From assembly GCF_000153925.1 (NCBI RefSeq), contig NZ_DS264344.1, positions 157,714 through 221,713 on the forward strand: a stretch of DNA of 64,000 bases, read 5' to 3'. Positions within the stretch are counted from its first letter, which is position 1. Each line of letters opens with the position of its first letter. The stretch is from [Ruminococcus] torques ATCC 27756 (GTDB taxonomy: Bacteria > Bacillota > Clostridia > Lachnospirales > Lachnospiraceae). Under the pieces are notes generated by a model. It ran no database searches, had not been told where the DNA came from, and saw nothing but the letters and a program-made list of their open reading frames with translations. The position numbers and the translations under genes were made by a program. Shown one piece after another: positions 1-9,341 of this stretch.

Positions 1-543
1 GTTCTTTCATCCGGCGGACTTGTCTTAAACCGTCTTTTAAAAATAGGCGGTGATGATTTCGATTCTGCGATCACAGGACTTGTACGTCATAATAAAGAAT
101 TTCTCATAGGAAAGACAACTGCTGAAATGCTTCGTAAAAAATTCGGGGTTTTTGAGCAAAGCACAAACAGTACGATTACCGTGTCAGGAAGAGATCTTGT
201 GACCGGTGTTCCTTCGCAGACCGATGTATCTATAGGAATTGTCCGCGCTGCAATAAAAGACCCCCTTGATGAATGCGTCCGTGCGATTAAACTAATGTTA
301 GATAGAACGCCTCCGGATGTAAGAAGGGCAATCGAAGAAAAAGGAATTTATCTTACCGGAGGACTGACAAATTTAAAAGGACTTCCTACATACATAAGAG
401 AACGTGTCGGTCTTCCTGTTACAACTGTTGACGAACCCGAATTATGTGCTGTGAAAGGACTTCAAAAGATCATTTTGGACAAGGAGTATTATAAAAAGCT
501 CACTTATTCGATGTTAGACGAAGATTATAGGTGGTTAAGGTAA
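1..543 (+). CDS. mreB: Rod-shape determining protein MreB/Mbl (C-terminal part)
   Basis: The frame is open from base 1, so the gene starts before the window; 180 C-terminal residues are visible. MreB is the bacterial actin that forms filaments under the membrane and guides the elongation peptidoglycan machinery. The visible part carries the family segments SSGGLV, IGGDDFD, the IGKTTAE helix and ITGLVRH, and the late phosphate-binding loop IYLTGGLTNLKGL that contacts nucleotide. mreC starts on the last base of its stop codon (TAATG), so the two are translationally coupled. It could equally be the paralogue Mbl; position directly before mreC favours MreB. Confidence 0.95.
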   Translation, partial: VLSSGGLVLNRLLKIGGDDFDSAITGLVRHNKEFLIGKTTAEMLRKKFGVFEQSTNSTITVSGRDLVTGVPSQTDVSIGIVRAAIKDPLDECVRAIKLMLDRTPPDVRRAIEEKGIYLTGGLTNLKGLPTYIRERVGLPVTTVDEPELCAVKGLQKIILDKEYYKKLTYSMLDEDYRWLR

Positions 544-1412
544 TGAAAAAGAAAAATCAAATGTCTCATACAAACAGATATATCCTGCTTGGGCTTTCCA
601 TATTTTGTGTGCTTATGATGGTGCTTTCCTCTTTCTCTGACAAAGTCGGCGGTCCGTTTAAGACGGTTGCAAATGTTACGGTAATCCCACTCCAACAAGG
701 GATGAATCAGATCGGTGGCTGGATGGGAGATATGAAAGACAATTTCTCAACGATGAAACAACTAAAATCAGAAAATAAAAAACTGAGGGAACAAGTTGAT
801 GCTTTGACAACAGAAAATAACTATTTACAGGAAGAGCGTTATGAATTTGAACGTCTTCAGGAATTATATAAACTGGATCAGAATTATGCCGAATATGAGA
901 AAACAGCCGCCCATGTGATCGGGAAAGACGCCGGAAACTGGTTCGGTACATTTACAATAGACAAAGGAAGTAAAGACGGTATTGAAGTCAACATGAATGT
1001 CCTTGCAGGAAGCGGACTTGTCGGGATCGTAACAGATGTAGGTCCTACCTGGGCAAAAGTACGCTCGATCATCGACGATTCTTCCAATATAAGCGCAATG
1101 GCGATTTCTACTTCGGATACATGTATCGTAAGCGGAGATATGGCGCTTATGGGAACAGGTCAGATCGCTTTTTCCCAGATGGAAAACAATGACAATGTAG
1201 TCGCTGTAGGCGATCAGATTGTGACGTCTTATATCAGCGATAAGTATCTTCAAGGTATTTTGATCGGTTCGGTCAGTGAAGTAAATGTAGACTCAAATAA
1301 TCTGACGCGTTCGGGATACATTACACCGGCAGTCGATTTTAAAAATATTCAGGAAGTGCTTGTTATTACGACAACAAAAGCAGAACTTACAGGTGAAAAC
1401 AAGACAGAATGA
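543..1412 (+). CDS. mreC: Rod-shape determining protein MreC
   Basis: 289 residues. A single N-terminal membrane helix (about residues 13-32) is followed by a coiled coil (about 70-115, rich in K/E/L heptads around LKSENKKLREQ) and a beta-rich extracellular domain, the usual MreC layout. MreC bridges MreB inside the cell to PBP2 outside. The ATG at 543 overlaps the mreB stop and has an AGGTGG box 8 bases upstream; a GTG at 531 is in frame but has no better site, so 543 is preferred. It is followed by mreD after 46 bases. Confidence 0.95.
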   Translation: MKKKNQMSHTNRYILLGLSIFCVLMMVLSSFSDKVGGPFKTVANVTVIPLQQGMNQIGGWMGDMKDNFSTMKQLKSENKKLREQVDALTTENNYLQEERYEFERLQELYKLDQNYAEYEKTAAHVIGKDAGNWFGTFTIDKGSKDGIEVNMNVLAGSGLVGIVTDVGPTWAKVRSIIDDSSNISAMAISTSDTCIVSGDMALMGTGQIAFSQMENNDNVVAVGDQIVTSYISDKYLQGILIGSVSEVNVDSNNLTRSGYITPAVDFKNIQEVLVITTTKAELTGENKTE

Positions 1413-1458
1413 GTTTCTTTACAGACGGACATATAAAGAAAGGAATGAAGATTAAAAT

Positions 1459-1992
1459 ATGAAAAGAATGAAGGTCAAACGCATTTTTATAACGGCGCTT
1501 GTCATTCTCGTGGCATATGTACTTCAGTGTACGGTATTTCCGGTACTTGATATTGCCGGAATCAAGCCGAATCTTCTATTAATCGTCACTGCGTCATTTG
1601 GATTTATGAGAGGTTCAAAATCCGGAATGCTCGTCGGATTTTTATCGGGACTTTTGATTGATATACAATTTGGAAAGATGATCGGATTTTACGCTTTGAT
1701 CTATCTTGTAGTTGGTTTCCTAAATGGCTTGTTTGAGCAGATGTTCTATGACGAAGATATTAAACTTCCCCTGTTTCTTATAGCGGTCAGTGACTTCCTT
1801 TATGGAATCACTATATATTTCTTCACATTTCTGCTAAACAGCGATTTTCGTTTTACCTACTATTTAAACCGGATCATCGTTCCTGAGATGATTTACACGA
1901 TTGTAATAACGCTTGGAGTTTATCCGCTTCTTTTGTTTATCAATCATAAACTTGAAGCCGAAGAAAAAAGGAGTGCAAGTAAATTTGTTTAG
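1459..1992 (+). CDS. mreD: Rod-shape determining protein MreD
   Basis: 177 residues, almost wholly hydrophobic, with about five or six membrane segments, as expected for MreD, the integral membrane partner of MreC. The motif around IAGIKPNLLLIVTASFGFMRG is typical of the family. An AAAGGA box lies upstream of the ATG. The following PBP2 gene starts inside the last codons of mreD, supporting coupled translation of the elongasome parts. Confidence 0.9.
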   Translation: MKRMKVKRIFITALVILVAYVLQCTVFPVLDIAGIKPNLLLIVTASFGFMRGSKSGMLVGFLSGLLIDIQFGKMIGFYALIYLVVGFLNGLFEQMFYDEDIKLPLFLIAVSDFLYGITIYFFTFLLNSDFRFTYYLNRIIVPEMIYTIVITLGVYPLLLFINHKLEAEEKRSASKFV

Positions 1993-4840
1993 AAGAATTA
2001 TAGATCGAATAAAAGAAGCTGTTGAATATTTGATGAGTTCAAGGTTGATCGTTCTCATTATTGTCTTTTGCCTTACATCTTCGATATTGATCGGACGACT
2101 TTTTTATCTTCAGATCGTGCGCGGAGAAGATTACTTGGAAAATTATGAGCTGCAAATAAGAAAGACAAGAACTGTACCCGGAACCAGAGGCAATATTTTT
2201 GATCGTAACGGAGAAGTGATTGCTTACAATGAATTGGCTTATTCCGTGACGATCGAGGATATCATCCCTACAGACACTAAAACCGAAGATAAAAACAAAA
2301 TATTAAATGATACGCTTGACAGTGTGCTTTCGATCGTTGAAGAAAACGGAGACAGTGTGATCGACAATTTCGGAATCATTCTTGATTCATCGGGTAGTTA
2401 TCAATTCGCCGAGACAAACGAAACATCCAGACTTCGTTTTGTGGCGGATGTGCATGGAAAAAGTTTTATTGATGATCTTACAGAAAAAGAAAAAAATAAG
2501 ACAGCCGAGCAGATCGTACATTATTTATGCAAACGATACGGATTGGATTATTCCGAACATGACGCCGCATATATTCTGAAAATGGTCAATATGCGTTATG
2601 CTATGGGACTGAATAGTTATCAGCAATGGCTTACAACCGTACTTGCTTCCGATGTCAGTGATGCTACGGCAGCGGCTATTATGGAAAATCAGGATTCCCT
2701 TCAGGGAGTAGATATTTCTGAGGATTCCCTGCGGCGTTATCCTGACGGTCAATATTTTGCATCGATTATCGGATATACGGGTCAGATATCGCAGGAAGAA
2801 TATGATGATCTAAGCGATGATGAAAAAAAGAGATATTCTTTGTCGGATATTGTTGGAAAATCAGGCATTGAGCACACGTTCGATAGCGTTCTTCAGGGCG
2901 AAAAAGGTAAAACGACATTCTATGTAGATAATCTCGGGAAAGTAACCGATACTGTAAGTATGACAGATCCGAAAGCAGGAAATGACGTCTACCTTACGAT
3001 CGATAAAAATTTACAGATTTCTGCTTATAAACTTCTGGAAGAAAAACTTGCCGGAATCGTTTTAAGCAAATTAAGCAATGTATTAGACTATGATCCTTCT
3101 GCGGAAAAAGATACGAAATATATTAAAATTCCCGTAGGAGATGCATATAATTCATTTATTGCAAATGAGATTATCGATATGAAAAAATTCGGAAGAACAG
3201 ACGCAAAACCTGCCGAACAGGCTGTCTATAATACGTTTACTCAGAAAAAAGCCGAGATACTTTCCGAATTAATGGCACAGCTTCAGAACGAAAATGCTCC
3301 GGCATATAAAGATCTTTCAAAAGAAATGAAAGCTTATATGGACTATATATGCGATACTCTTCTAAAACAAACGACAGGAATCCTGATGTCAGACAAGATC
3401 GAAGCAGAAGATGAAACACAAATTGCCTGGGCAACGCAAGAGACAATTAGTTTGAACCGGTATTTAAATTATGCAATCTCCAAAAACTGGATCGATACCT
3501 CAAAGTTGGGAGACAGCGCTTATTCGAGTTCTGAAGAGATTTATAGCGGTGTTTTGGCATACCTTGAAGAATATTTAAAGGAAGACAGTAATTTCGACAA
3601 ACTTCTCTACAAATATCTTATAAAATCAGGAAGTGTCACCGGCGCACAGATCTGTGCGATCGTTTATGAACAAGGCGTACTGCCAATGGATGAGAATGCG
3701 TATAACGGTCTTTTAAACGGAACGACAGACGCTTATGGCTGGCTATATGATAAGATTAAAACATTGCAGATTACGCCCGGGCAGCTCGCTTTAGAGCCGT
3801 GTTCCGGCGGAATTGTAGTTACAGATCCAAATAGCGGAGATGTTCTGGCATGTGTATCTTATCCGGGATATGATAATAACCGTCTGGCAAATACAATGGA
3901 TTCCGCTTACTACAATCAGCTTAATACCGGACGTGCAAATATTTTCTATAACCGTGCCACACAGGAAAAAACAGCTCCGGGATCAACTTTTAAAATGATC
4001 TCGGCCACAGCCGGACTGGAAGAAGGGTATATTGACGCTTACACAACAACATATTGCAGCGGTTCATTTAATACGGTTACTCCGAGTCCGAAATGTTGGA
4101 TCTATCCGGGAGGTCACGGAGCGTTGAATGTTGTTCAATCATTGCAGCATTCCTGCAACGTCTTTTATTATCAACTGGGATACAATATGGGAATCAATTC
4201 CAATGGAAACTATGACAGTGATCTTGGAACAGACAAGTTGAGAAAATATGCGGCTATGTATGGCTTAGACAGGAAATCCGGCGTAGAAATACCGGAAGCT
4301 GCACCGCAGATATCTGATGAATATTCGATTCAATCTGCAATCGGACAAGGTACGAACAACTTTACGGTAAGTCAACTGAACCGTTATGTAACCGCAGTTG
4401 CAAACAGCGGAACTGTTTATGATCTGACGCTTATCGATAAAACGACAGATGCGGCGGGAAATCTTATTAAAGATTATTCTGCAGAAGTAGACAGTACAAT
4501 GGATGAAATCAATTCCAGCACATGGGATCTTATTCACCAGGGAATGGAACAGATGGTTGCAAGCTCAACCACTTTTACAGGCCTTGATTTTTCTATGGCG
4601 GGAAAAACCGGTACTGCCCAACATAACGAATTGCATGCCGACCATGTATTATTTGTAGGATATGCTCCGGCCGAACAGCCTCAATTATCGATTGCAGTCC
4701 GCATTACTTATGGCTATAATTCGGGATATGCATCAGAGATCGGCAGAGATATTGCAAAAGTCTATTTTAATCCTGAAACAGCCGGTGAATTAATTACCGG
4801 AAGCGCAGCTAATCTCGGAGAAGGAATTGCAGGAGACTAA
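1985..4840 (+). CDS. mrdA: Penicillin-binding protein 2 (elongation transpeptidase)
   Basis: 951 residues from a TTG start. This class B PBP crosslinks peptidoglycan side chains during elongation with RodA. A membrane anchor lies at about residues 22-44, then the PBP dimer domain (VPGTRGNIFDRNG), then the transpeptidase domain with STFK (nucleophile Ser667), SCN and KTGT (Lys874). Start choice: an AAAGGAG box at 1967-1973 precedes TTG 1985, which gives the expected MFRRIID N-terminus; an upstream ATG at 1913 lies deep in mreD. The protein is long: about 235 extra residues sit between YLTIDKNLQ (about 337) and GGIVVTDP (about 607), where other PBP2s have about 35. Confidence 0.93.
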   Translation: MFRRIIDRIKEAVEYLMSSRLIVLIIVFCLTSSILIGRLFYLQIVRGEDYLENYELQIRKTRTVPGTRGNIFDRNGEVIAYNELAYSVTIEDIIPTDTKTEDKNKILNDTLDSVLSIVEENGDSVIDNFGIILDSSGSYQFAETNETSRLRFVADVHGKSFIDDLTEKEKNKTAEQIVHYLCKRYGLDYSEHDAAYILKMVNMRYAMGLNSYQQWLTTVLASDVSDATAAAIMENQDSLQGVDISEDSLRRYPDGQYFASIIGYTGQISQEEYDDLSDDEKKRYSLSDIVGKSGIEHTFDSVLQGEKGKTTFYVDNLGKVTDTVSMTDPKAGNDVYLTIDKNLQISAYKLLEEKLAGIVLSKLSNVLDYDPSAEKDTKYIKIPVGDAYNSFIANEIIDMKKFGRTDAKPAEQAVYNTFTQKKAEILSELMAQLQNENAPAYKDLSKEMKAYMDYICDTLLKQTTGILMSDKIEAEDETQIAWATQETISLNRYLNYAISKNWIDTSKLGDSAYSSSEEIYSGVLAYLEEYLKEDSNFDKLLYKYLIKSGSVTGAQICAIVYEQGVLPMDENAYNGLLNGTTDAYGWLYDKIKTLQITPGQLALEPCSGGIVVTDPNSGDVLACVSYPGYDNNRLANTMDSAYYNQLNTGRANIFYNRATQEKTAPGSTFKMISATAGLEEGYIDAYTTTYCSGSFNTVTPSPKCWIYPGGHGALNVVQSLQHSCNVFYYQLGYNMGINSNGNYDSDLGTDKLRKYAAMYGLDRKSGVEIPEAAPQISDEYSIQSAIGQGTNNFTVSQLNRYVTAVANSGTVYDLTLIDKTTDAAGNLIKDYSAEVDSTMDEINSSTWDLIHQGMEQMVASSTTFTGLDFSMAGKTGTAQHNELHADHVLFVGYAPAEQPQLSIAVRITYGYNSGYASEIGRDIAKVYFNPETAGELITGSAANLGEGIAGD

Positions 4841-4857
4841 AAGACGGGGGAATGACA

Positions 4858-5502
4858 ATGAACAAACTTGTGACCATCAGAAGTAATCGATACGGATTAG
4901 ATATTGAATTTGATTCCGAAACAGAATTCGATCAACTTCTTGAAGTTCTCGGACAAAAATTCAAACAATCCGGGCGCTTTTTTAAAGATGCACAGATGGC
5001 GCTTAGTTTCAGCGGACGCGAACTGACGCGAGCAGAGGAAGATCGTGTTCTTGCCGTCATAAGAGAAAATACACAAATTGAAATTTTGTGTATTATCGAA
5101 CCAAATGATAAAAATGAGATGATGTACAGAAGCGTAGTAGAACAAAGTCTTTCAGATATCTATAAAAAAGAAGGAATTTTCTACAAGGGGACTTTAAGAA
5201 AAAGGCAGATATTAGAGGCAGAAGAAAGTATTGTCATACTAGGTGATGTAGAACTTGGTGCAAAAGTAATTGCAAAAGGCAGTGTAATCATAATCGGTAC
5301 GTTATATGGATCTGTCTGTGCCGGAGCATCCGGCGATACGTCGGCGTATGTCGTAGCACTTTCTATGCAGCCTAAATATCTCAGCATCGGAGATATCGTA
5401 GCAAAACGTCAGATCATTTATCAGGAGAGCTTAAATATTAAAGGCCCCAAAATCGCCGTGATCGACGGAAACCGTATCTATCTTGATCCCCTTACGGATT
5501 GA
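4858..5502 (+). CDS. minC: Septum site-determining protein MinC
   Basis: 214 residues. MinC inhibits FtsZ ring assembly and is brought to the membrane by MinD. The N-terminal domain (about 1-100) is followed by the C-terminal beta-helix, visible as repeated short beta segments such as SIVILGDVELGAKVIAKGSV and GTLYGSVCAGASGD, the G-rich turns typical of this domain. The GGGGGA box at 4846-4851 is at the right distance from ATG 4858 and too close to the in-frame ATG at 4852. minD and minE follow directly. Confidence 0.92.
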   Translation: MNKLVTIRSNRYGLDIEFDSETEFDQLLEVLGQKFKQSGRFFKDAQMALSFSGRELTRAEEDRVLAVIRENTQIEILCIIEPNDKNEMMYRSVVEQSLSDIYKKEGIFYKGTLRKRQILEAEESIVILGDVELGAKVIAKGSVIIIGTLYGSVCAGASGDTSAYVVALSMQPKYLSIGDIVAKRQIIYQESLNIKGPKIAVIDGNRIYLDPLTD

Positions 5503-5531
5503 GACAGGACATATGTAGGAGGAAAAGCATC

Positions 5532-6338
5532 ATGGGAGAAGTAATTGTCATTACATCAGGAAAAGGCGGAGTCGGTAAAACGACAACGACAGCAAATATC
5601 GGAATCGGTCTAGCAAAACTCGGGAAAAAAGTTATAGTGATTGACACAGACCTCGGCCTTAGAAATCTGGATGTCGTATTAGGGCTGGAGAATAGGATCA
5701 TTTATAATATCGTGGATGTCATAAACGGCAACTGCCGGTTAAAACAGGCATTGATAAAAGATACTCAGTTTCCGGAGCTTTGCCTGCTTCCATCTGCCCA
5801 AACGAAAGATAAGTCTGCGGTTTCCCCGGAACAGATGAAAAAACTTATCGAAGATATTCGGAGTGATTTTGATTTTGTTTTACTGGATTGCCCAGCGGGG
5901 ATCGAACAAGGATTCCAAAATGCAATAGCAGGCGCTGAACATGCTGTTGTTGTCACGACCCCGGAAGTTTCTGCCATTCGGGATGCCGACCGCATTATCG
6001 GACTTCTGGAAGCGTCGGGTATTCGCAAAACAGATCTTTTGATTAATCGGCTGCGGATCGATATGGTCAAGAGAGGCGATATGATGTCCGTAGACGATGT
6101 CACCGAAATCCTTGCCGTAAATCTCCTCGGAGTAATTCCCGACGATGAACAAGTCGTTATTGCAACTAACAGAGGAGAAGCCGTTGCCGGAGAAGAATGT
6201 CTGGCCGGAAGATCCTACATGGATATCTGCCGCAGACTGACAGGAGAAGACGTTCCGGTCAACGACTATTCAAAATCAGAAGGTTTCTTCGGAAAAATAG
6301 CGCAATTTTTTCATAGAAATCAGGAGGAAAACCGATGA
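5532..6338 (+). CDS. minD: Septum site-determining ATPase MinD
   Basis: 268 residues. MinD is a membrane-cycling P-loop ATPase that recruits MinC. The deviant Walker A motif GKGGVGKTTTTANIG is at residues 10-24; VIDTDLGLRNLDVVLGLENR matches MinD switch I, and VLLDCPAGIE is the Walker B region. The C-terminus (GFFGKIAQFFHRN) is an amphipathic helix like the MinD membrane-targeting sequence. The start is ATG 5532, 8 bases after a strong AGGAGG; an in-frame ATG at 5499 lies inside minC. Its stop overlaps the minE start (ATGA). Confidence 0.96.
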   Translation: MGEVIVITSGKGGVGKTTTTANIGIGLAKLGKKVIVIDTDLGLRNLDVVLGLENRIIYNIVDVINGNCRLKQALIKDTQFPELCLLPSAQTKDKSAVSPEQMKKLIEDIRSDFDFVLLDCPAGIEQGFQNAIAGAEHAVVVTTPEVSAIRDADRIIGLLEASGIRKTDLLINRLRIDMVKRGDMMSVDDVTEILAVNLLGVIPDDEQVVIATNRGEAVAGEECLAGRSYMDICRRLTGEDVPVNDYSKSEGFFGKIAQFFHRNQEENR

Positions 6339-6544
6339 GTGTTCATTCAGTTTCGATCGCCAAATACCGGCTGAAGAATCTGCTTGCCGCAGACAGAATG
6401 CACTGTACGGCAGATTTGACGGAACAAATGAAAAATGACTTATATCATGCGGTTTCAAAATATACGGAAATCAATCCCGCATATTTTTCAATCGATATTA
6501 CACGCAGCGATATACATATAAAATACATGGGAGAAGATCGTTGA
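6335..6544 (+). CDS. minE: Cell division topological specificity factor MinE
   Basis: 69 residues. MinE stimulates MinD ATPase and drives pole-to-pole dynamics. The segment AKYRLKNLLAADRMHCTADL corresponds to the MinD-binding part of MinE and the rest to its dimerisation domain (MKNDLYHAVSKYTEINPAYF). It is somewhat shorter than the E. coli protein (88). It overlaps minD by ATGA and the next gene by TTGA, so the three genes are coupled. A full MinCDE set points to the Clostridial rather than the Bacillus arrangement (MinCD with DivIVA/MinJ). Confidence 0.88.
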   Translation: MSVHSVSIAKYRLKNLLAADRMHCTADLTEQMKNDLYHAVSKYTEINPAYFSIDITRSDIHIKYMGEDR

Positions 6545-7677
6545 AATTTTTAATCAATCATATTAAACAGCAATATCATATAAAAGATTATAAATTCGGA
6601 CTTATTATTTCAGTAGTTGCAATTTCTGTCATCGGTATCATGATGGTCGGAAGCGCTAAACCGGATTTTATGACAAAACAGATCATGGGGGTGATCCTTG
6701 GGTTCGGAGCAATGGTTGTTGTCTCTTTGATCGACTATAAATGGATCATGAATTTTTATTGGATACTTTATGTTATAAATTTGATTCTTTTGATCGCAGT
6801 AAAAATTCCAGGATTAGGTCATTCGGCAAACGGGGCGCAAAGATGGATCAACCTCGGGTTTATGCAGCTTCAGCCTTCCGACTTGACAAAAATACTTCTT
6901 ATTATTTTTTTTGCCAGATTTTTTTCTGACAGAGAGCTTAAGATCAGCAGCCCCAAAGTAATCATTCAGTCTGTTGCGCTGCTTATTCCGTCGCTCATCC
7001 TTATTGTGACACAGCCGAATCTTTCCACTACAATCTGTATCGCAGCGCTTTTTTGTGCTCTCATTTTTCTGGCAGGATTAAATTACAAATTTGTCGGAAC
7101 AGTTCTTGCGATTACGATTCCTGCCGTTGCGATCTTTCTTGCCGTTGCGGTGCAGCCGAATCAGCCTTTTTTGCATGACTACCAGCAGGATCGTATTCTT
7201 GCCTGGTTAGAGCCGGAAAAATATGCGGATGATGAATCATATCAACAGTTAAACTCTGTTATGGCAATCGGTTCGGGTCAGCTTTCGGGAAAAGGATACA
7301 ATAACGATGCCACAACTTCAGTTAAAAACGGAAATTTTGTTTCCGAACCGCAAACAGATTTTATTTTTGCAATTATCGGAGAAGAATTAGGATTTGTGGG
7401 TTGTTGCGGAGTCATATTTTTGTTATTATTAATTGTAATACAATGTATCTTAATAGGTTTAAAAGCGAAAGATACGGGAGGACGCATTATCTGCGGCGGC
7501 GTAGCCGCACTGATTGGCATTCAAAGTTTCATCAATATCAGTGTGGCAACTTTGATTCTTCCGAACACAGGTCTTTCGCTTCCCTTTGTCAGCTACGGAC
7601 TTACATCCGTCGTATGTTTCTTTATGGGAATCGGACTCGTTTTAAATGTCGGATTACAGCCTAATAAGTATCAATAA
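6541..7677 (+). CDS. rodA: SEDS glycosyltransferase RodA
   Basis: 378 residues with about ten membrane helices. SEDS proteins polymerise lipid II into glycan strands and pair with a class B PBP. Family motifs are present: GLGHSANGAQRWINLG, the catalytic-loop region FVSEPQTDFIFAIIGEELG and the C-terminal LPFVSYGLTS. RodA is preferred over FtsW or SpoVE because of the linkage to mreCD and PBP2. The start is TTG 6541, overlapping the minE stop, with GGGAGAAG about 6 bases upstream. Confidence 0.88.
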   Translation: MKFLINHIKQQYHIKDYKFGLIISVVAISVIGIMMVGSAKPDFMTKQIMGVILGFGAMVVVSLIDYKWIMNFYWILYVINLILLIAVKIPGLGHSANGAQRWINLGFMQLQPSDLTKILLIIFFARFFSDRELKISSPKVIIQSVALLIPSLILIVTQPNLSTTICIAALFCALIFLAGLNYKFVGTVLAITIPAVAIFLAVAVQPNQPFLHDYQQDRILAWLEPEKYADDESYQQLNSVMAIGSGQLSGKGYNNDATTSVKNGNFVSEPQTDFIFAIIGEELGFVGCCGVIFLLLLIVIQCILIGLKAKDTGGRIICGGVAALIGIQSFINISVATLILPNTGLSLPFVSYGLTSVVCFFMGIGLVLNVGLQPNKYQ

Positions 7678-7691
7678 GGAGAATGACAGCT

Positions 7692-8087
7692 ATGAATATC
7701 GGATTGATCGCGCATGACGCAAAGAAAAAATTAATGCAGAATTTTTGTATCGCTTATCGTGGAATACTCAGCAAACACAGTTTGTATGCAACGGAAACTA
7801 CAGGAGCACTGATCGAGAGCGTAACAAACCTTAATATCCATAAATTTCTTCCGGGACATCTCGGTGGAATCCAACAGCTTTCCTCTCAGATTGAAAGCAA
7901 TCAAATTGATTTGTTTATCTTTTTCAGAGATCCGCTTACTCCACGCTCTCACGAGCCGAGCGTAAGTGATATTGTAAAAATGTGTGATATGTACAATATT
8001 CCGGCAGCTACAAATATCGCAACTGCCGAAGCTCTTATACTGGCACTTGACAGAGGAGACTTAGATTGGCGTGAAATGTACAAATAA
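7692..8087 (+). CDS. mgsA: Methylglyoxal synthase
   Basis: 131 residues. MgsA converts dihydroxyacetone phosphate to methylglyoxal and phosphate, a bypass of lower glycolysis. The full MGS fold is present: IGLIAHDAKKKLM at the N-terminus, FLPGHLGGIQQLSSQI for phosphate binding and FIFFRDPLTPRSHEPS with the catalytic Asp. AAGGAG at 7677-7682 suits ATG 7692; the in-frame ATG at 7683 would touch it. The gene ends the min/rodA run, an order often seen in Lachnospiraceae. Confidence 0.95.
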   Translation: MNIGLIAHDAKKKLMQNFCIAYRGILSKHSLYATETTGALIESVTNLNIHKFLPGHLGGIQQLSSQIESNQIDLFIFFRDPLTPRSHEPSVSDIVKMCDMYNIPAATNIATAEALILALDRGDLDWREMYK

Positions 8088-8125
8088 TACATCTAATACA
8101 TCAAAAAATAAATGGTAGGAATAAA

Positions 8126-9178
8126 ATGAAGGGAAATCATTATTCAGATAACAGGCGCAGACGCCGAAAACCTATTTACGTAAAAAAAAGACGGCGCCGA
8201 AAACGAACTTCTACAGTAATTGCGGTTCTTCTGATCTGTCTTATACTAATTGCAGGCGCAGGCGCTGTCGGATTTTTCATATTGCAGGAATATTCAAAAG
8301 ATCATATCCGGCAATATGAGTTTGCATCATATAATAAAAAGCAATACACAGGAGAACTTTTCGCTGAAGATCTCTGTGTTGCTTCAGAAGATGTATCTCT
8401 TGACGGCGTTGAAGCAGATCCGGGATTTCACGGTGAAGGACTATTCAATATAGCAGATTCTCAGATCAAATACGGATACAAACTGTTTGACAAATTATAT
8501 CCTGCAAGTACAACGAAAGTTATGACTGCTTATCTTGCTTTAAAATATGGAAATTTGGATGACGTTGTAACGATGAGCGCCACTTCCACGAATTTTAATT
8601 GGGATGAGTCTACCTGTGGTCTTTCTGCCGGAGATTCCCTGACTTTGTACGATCTCATATGCGGTCTGCTCTTACAATCCGGAAATGACTGTGCGGCCGC
8701 TATTGCGGAGCATATATCGGGAAGCCAGGAAGCTTTTGCCGAATTAATGAATACAGAAGCAAAACAACTTGGAGCGACAGGAACTCACTTTGTAAATCCT
8801 CACGGACTTCATGACGAAAATCATTACACAACAACATATGATTTGTATTTAATGTTTAATGAAGCATTAAAGGATCAAGCTTTTCTCGATATTATTTCTA
8901 TGAACTCATATACGGCAAAAGTTACCTCGGCAGACGGAACTTCGTATACTCCTACATGGCAGGCGACGAATTATTACTCAGCCGGAGAAGCGACGCCGCC
9001 TGACGGGATACACGTATACGGAGGAAAAACCGGAACAACCGATCAGGCAGGAAACTGTGTAATTTTATATGAAAAAAACACCGCAGGAGAACCGTATATT
9101 TCCGTTATCATGGGCGCTTCTGACAAACCGCTTCTTTACGAAGAAATGAACGAACTGCTTGATGCAGGAATGAAATAG
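8126..9178 (+). CDS. D-alanyl-D-alanine carboxypeptidase (class C-type PBP, S11 family)
   Basis: 350 residues. A very basic N-terminus (RRRRKPIYVKKRRRRKR) precedes one membrane helix (about 31-53), giving a membrane-anchored extracellular enzyme. The catalytic triplet is clear: STTK (ASTTKVMTAY), SGN (LQSGNDCAAA) and KTG (YGGKTGTTDQAGN). Such enzymes trim the terminal D-Ala from pentapeptides and limit crosslinking. It lacks the C-terminal beta domain and amphipathic helix of DacA; the anchor is N-terminal instead. AGGAAT is the weak ribosome site. A terminator follows. Confidence 0.93.
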   Translation: MKGNHYSDNRRRRRKPIYVKKRRRRKRTSTVIAVLLICLILIAGAGAVGFFILQEYSKDHIRQYEFASYNKKQYTGELFAEDLCVASEDVSLDGVEADPGFHGEGLFNIADSQIKYGYKLFDKLYPASTTKVMTAYLALKYGNLDDVVTMSATSTNFNWDESTCGLSAGDSLTLYDLICGLLLQSGNDCAAAIAEHISGSQEAFAELMNTEAKQLGATGTHFVNPHGLHDENHYTTTYDLYLMFNEALKDQAFLDIISMNSYTAKVTSADGTSYTPTWQATNYYSAGEATPPDGIHVYGGKTGTTDQAGNCVILYEKNTAGEPYISVIMGASDKPLLYEEMNELLDAGMK

Positions 9179-9182
9179 ATCC

Positions 9183-9209
9183 CCGAAAGTGTCAAAAGAC
9201 ATCTTTCGG
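9183..9209 (+). other. Hairpin just after the carboxypeptidase gene
   Basis: CCGAAAGTGTC and GACATCTTTCGG pair around an AAAA loop with one bulged base. No T-run follows, so it is probably a 3'-end structure rather than a terminator by itself. Confidence 0.5.
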
Positions 9210-9274
9210 AATCGCAAACGATGCAAGTTTTCGGACAAATCTGAACTTTGATCTGCCGCCGTTATAAAAAATAC

Positions 9275-9337
9275 AACACCCCGTAAAAATGAAATTTCCG
9301 ATAAATAATTCGATCATATCATTTTACGAGGTGTTTT
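9275..9337. terminator. Bidirectional terminator between the carboxypeptidase and DUF378 genes
   Basis: AACACCCCGTAAAA on the left pairs with TTTTACGAGGTGTT on the right, with a T-run after it on the plus strand and an A-rich stretch on the other side. It sits between convergent genes and can serve both. Confidence 0.75.
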
Positions 9338-9341
9338 TCTT

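Noticed and set aside
676..1253. Minus-strand frames inside mreC and similar shadows elsewhere
   Set aside because: They lie opposite clearly conserved genes, lack ribosome sites and have no family similarity.
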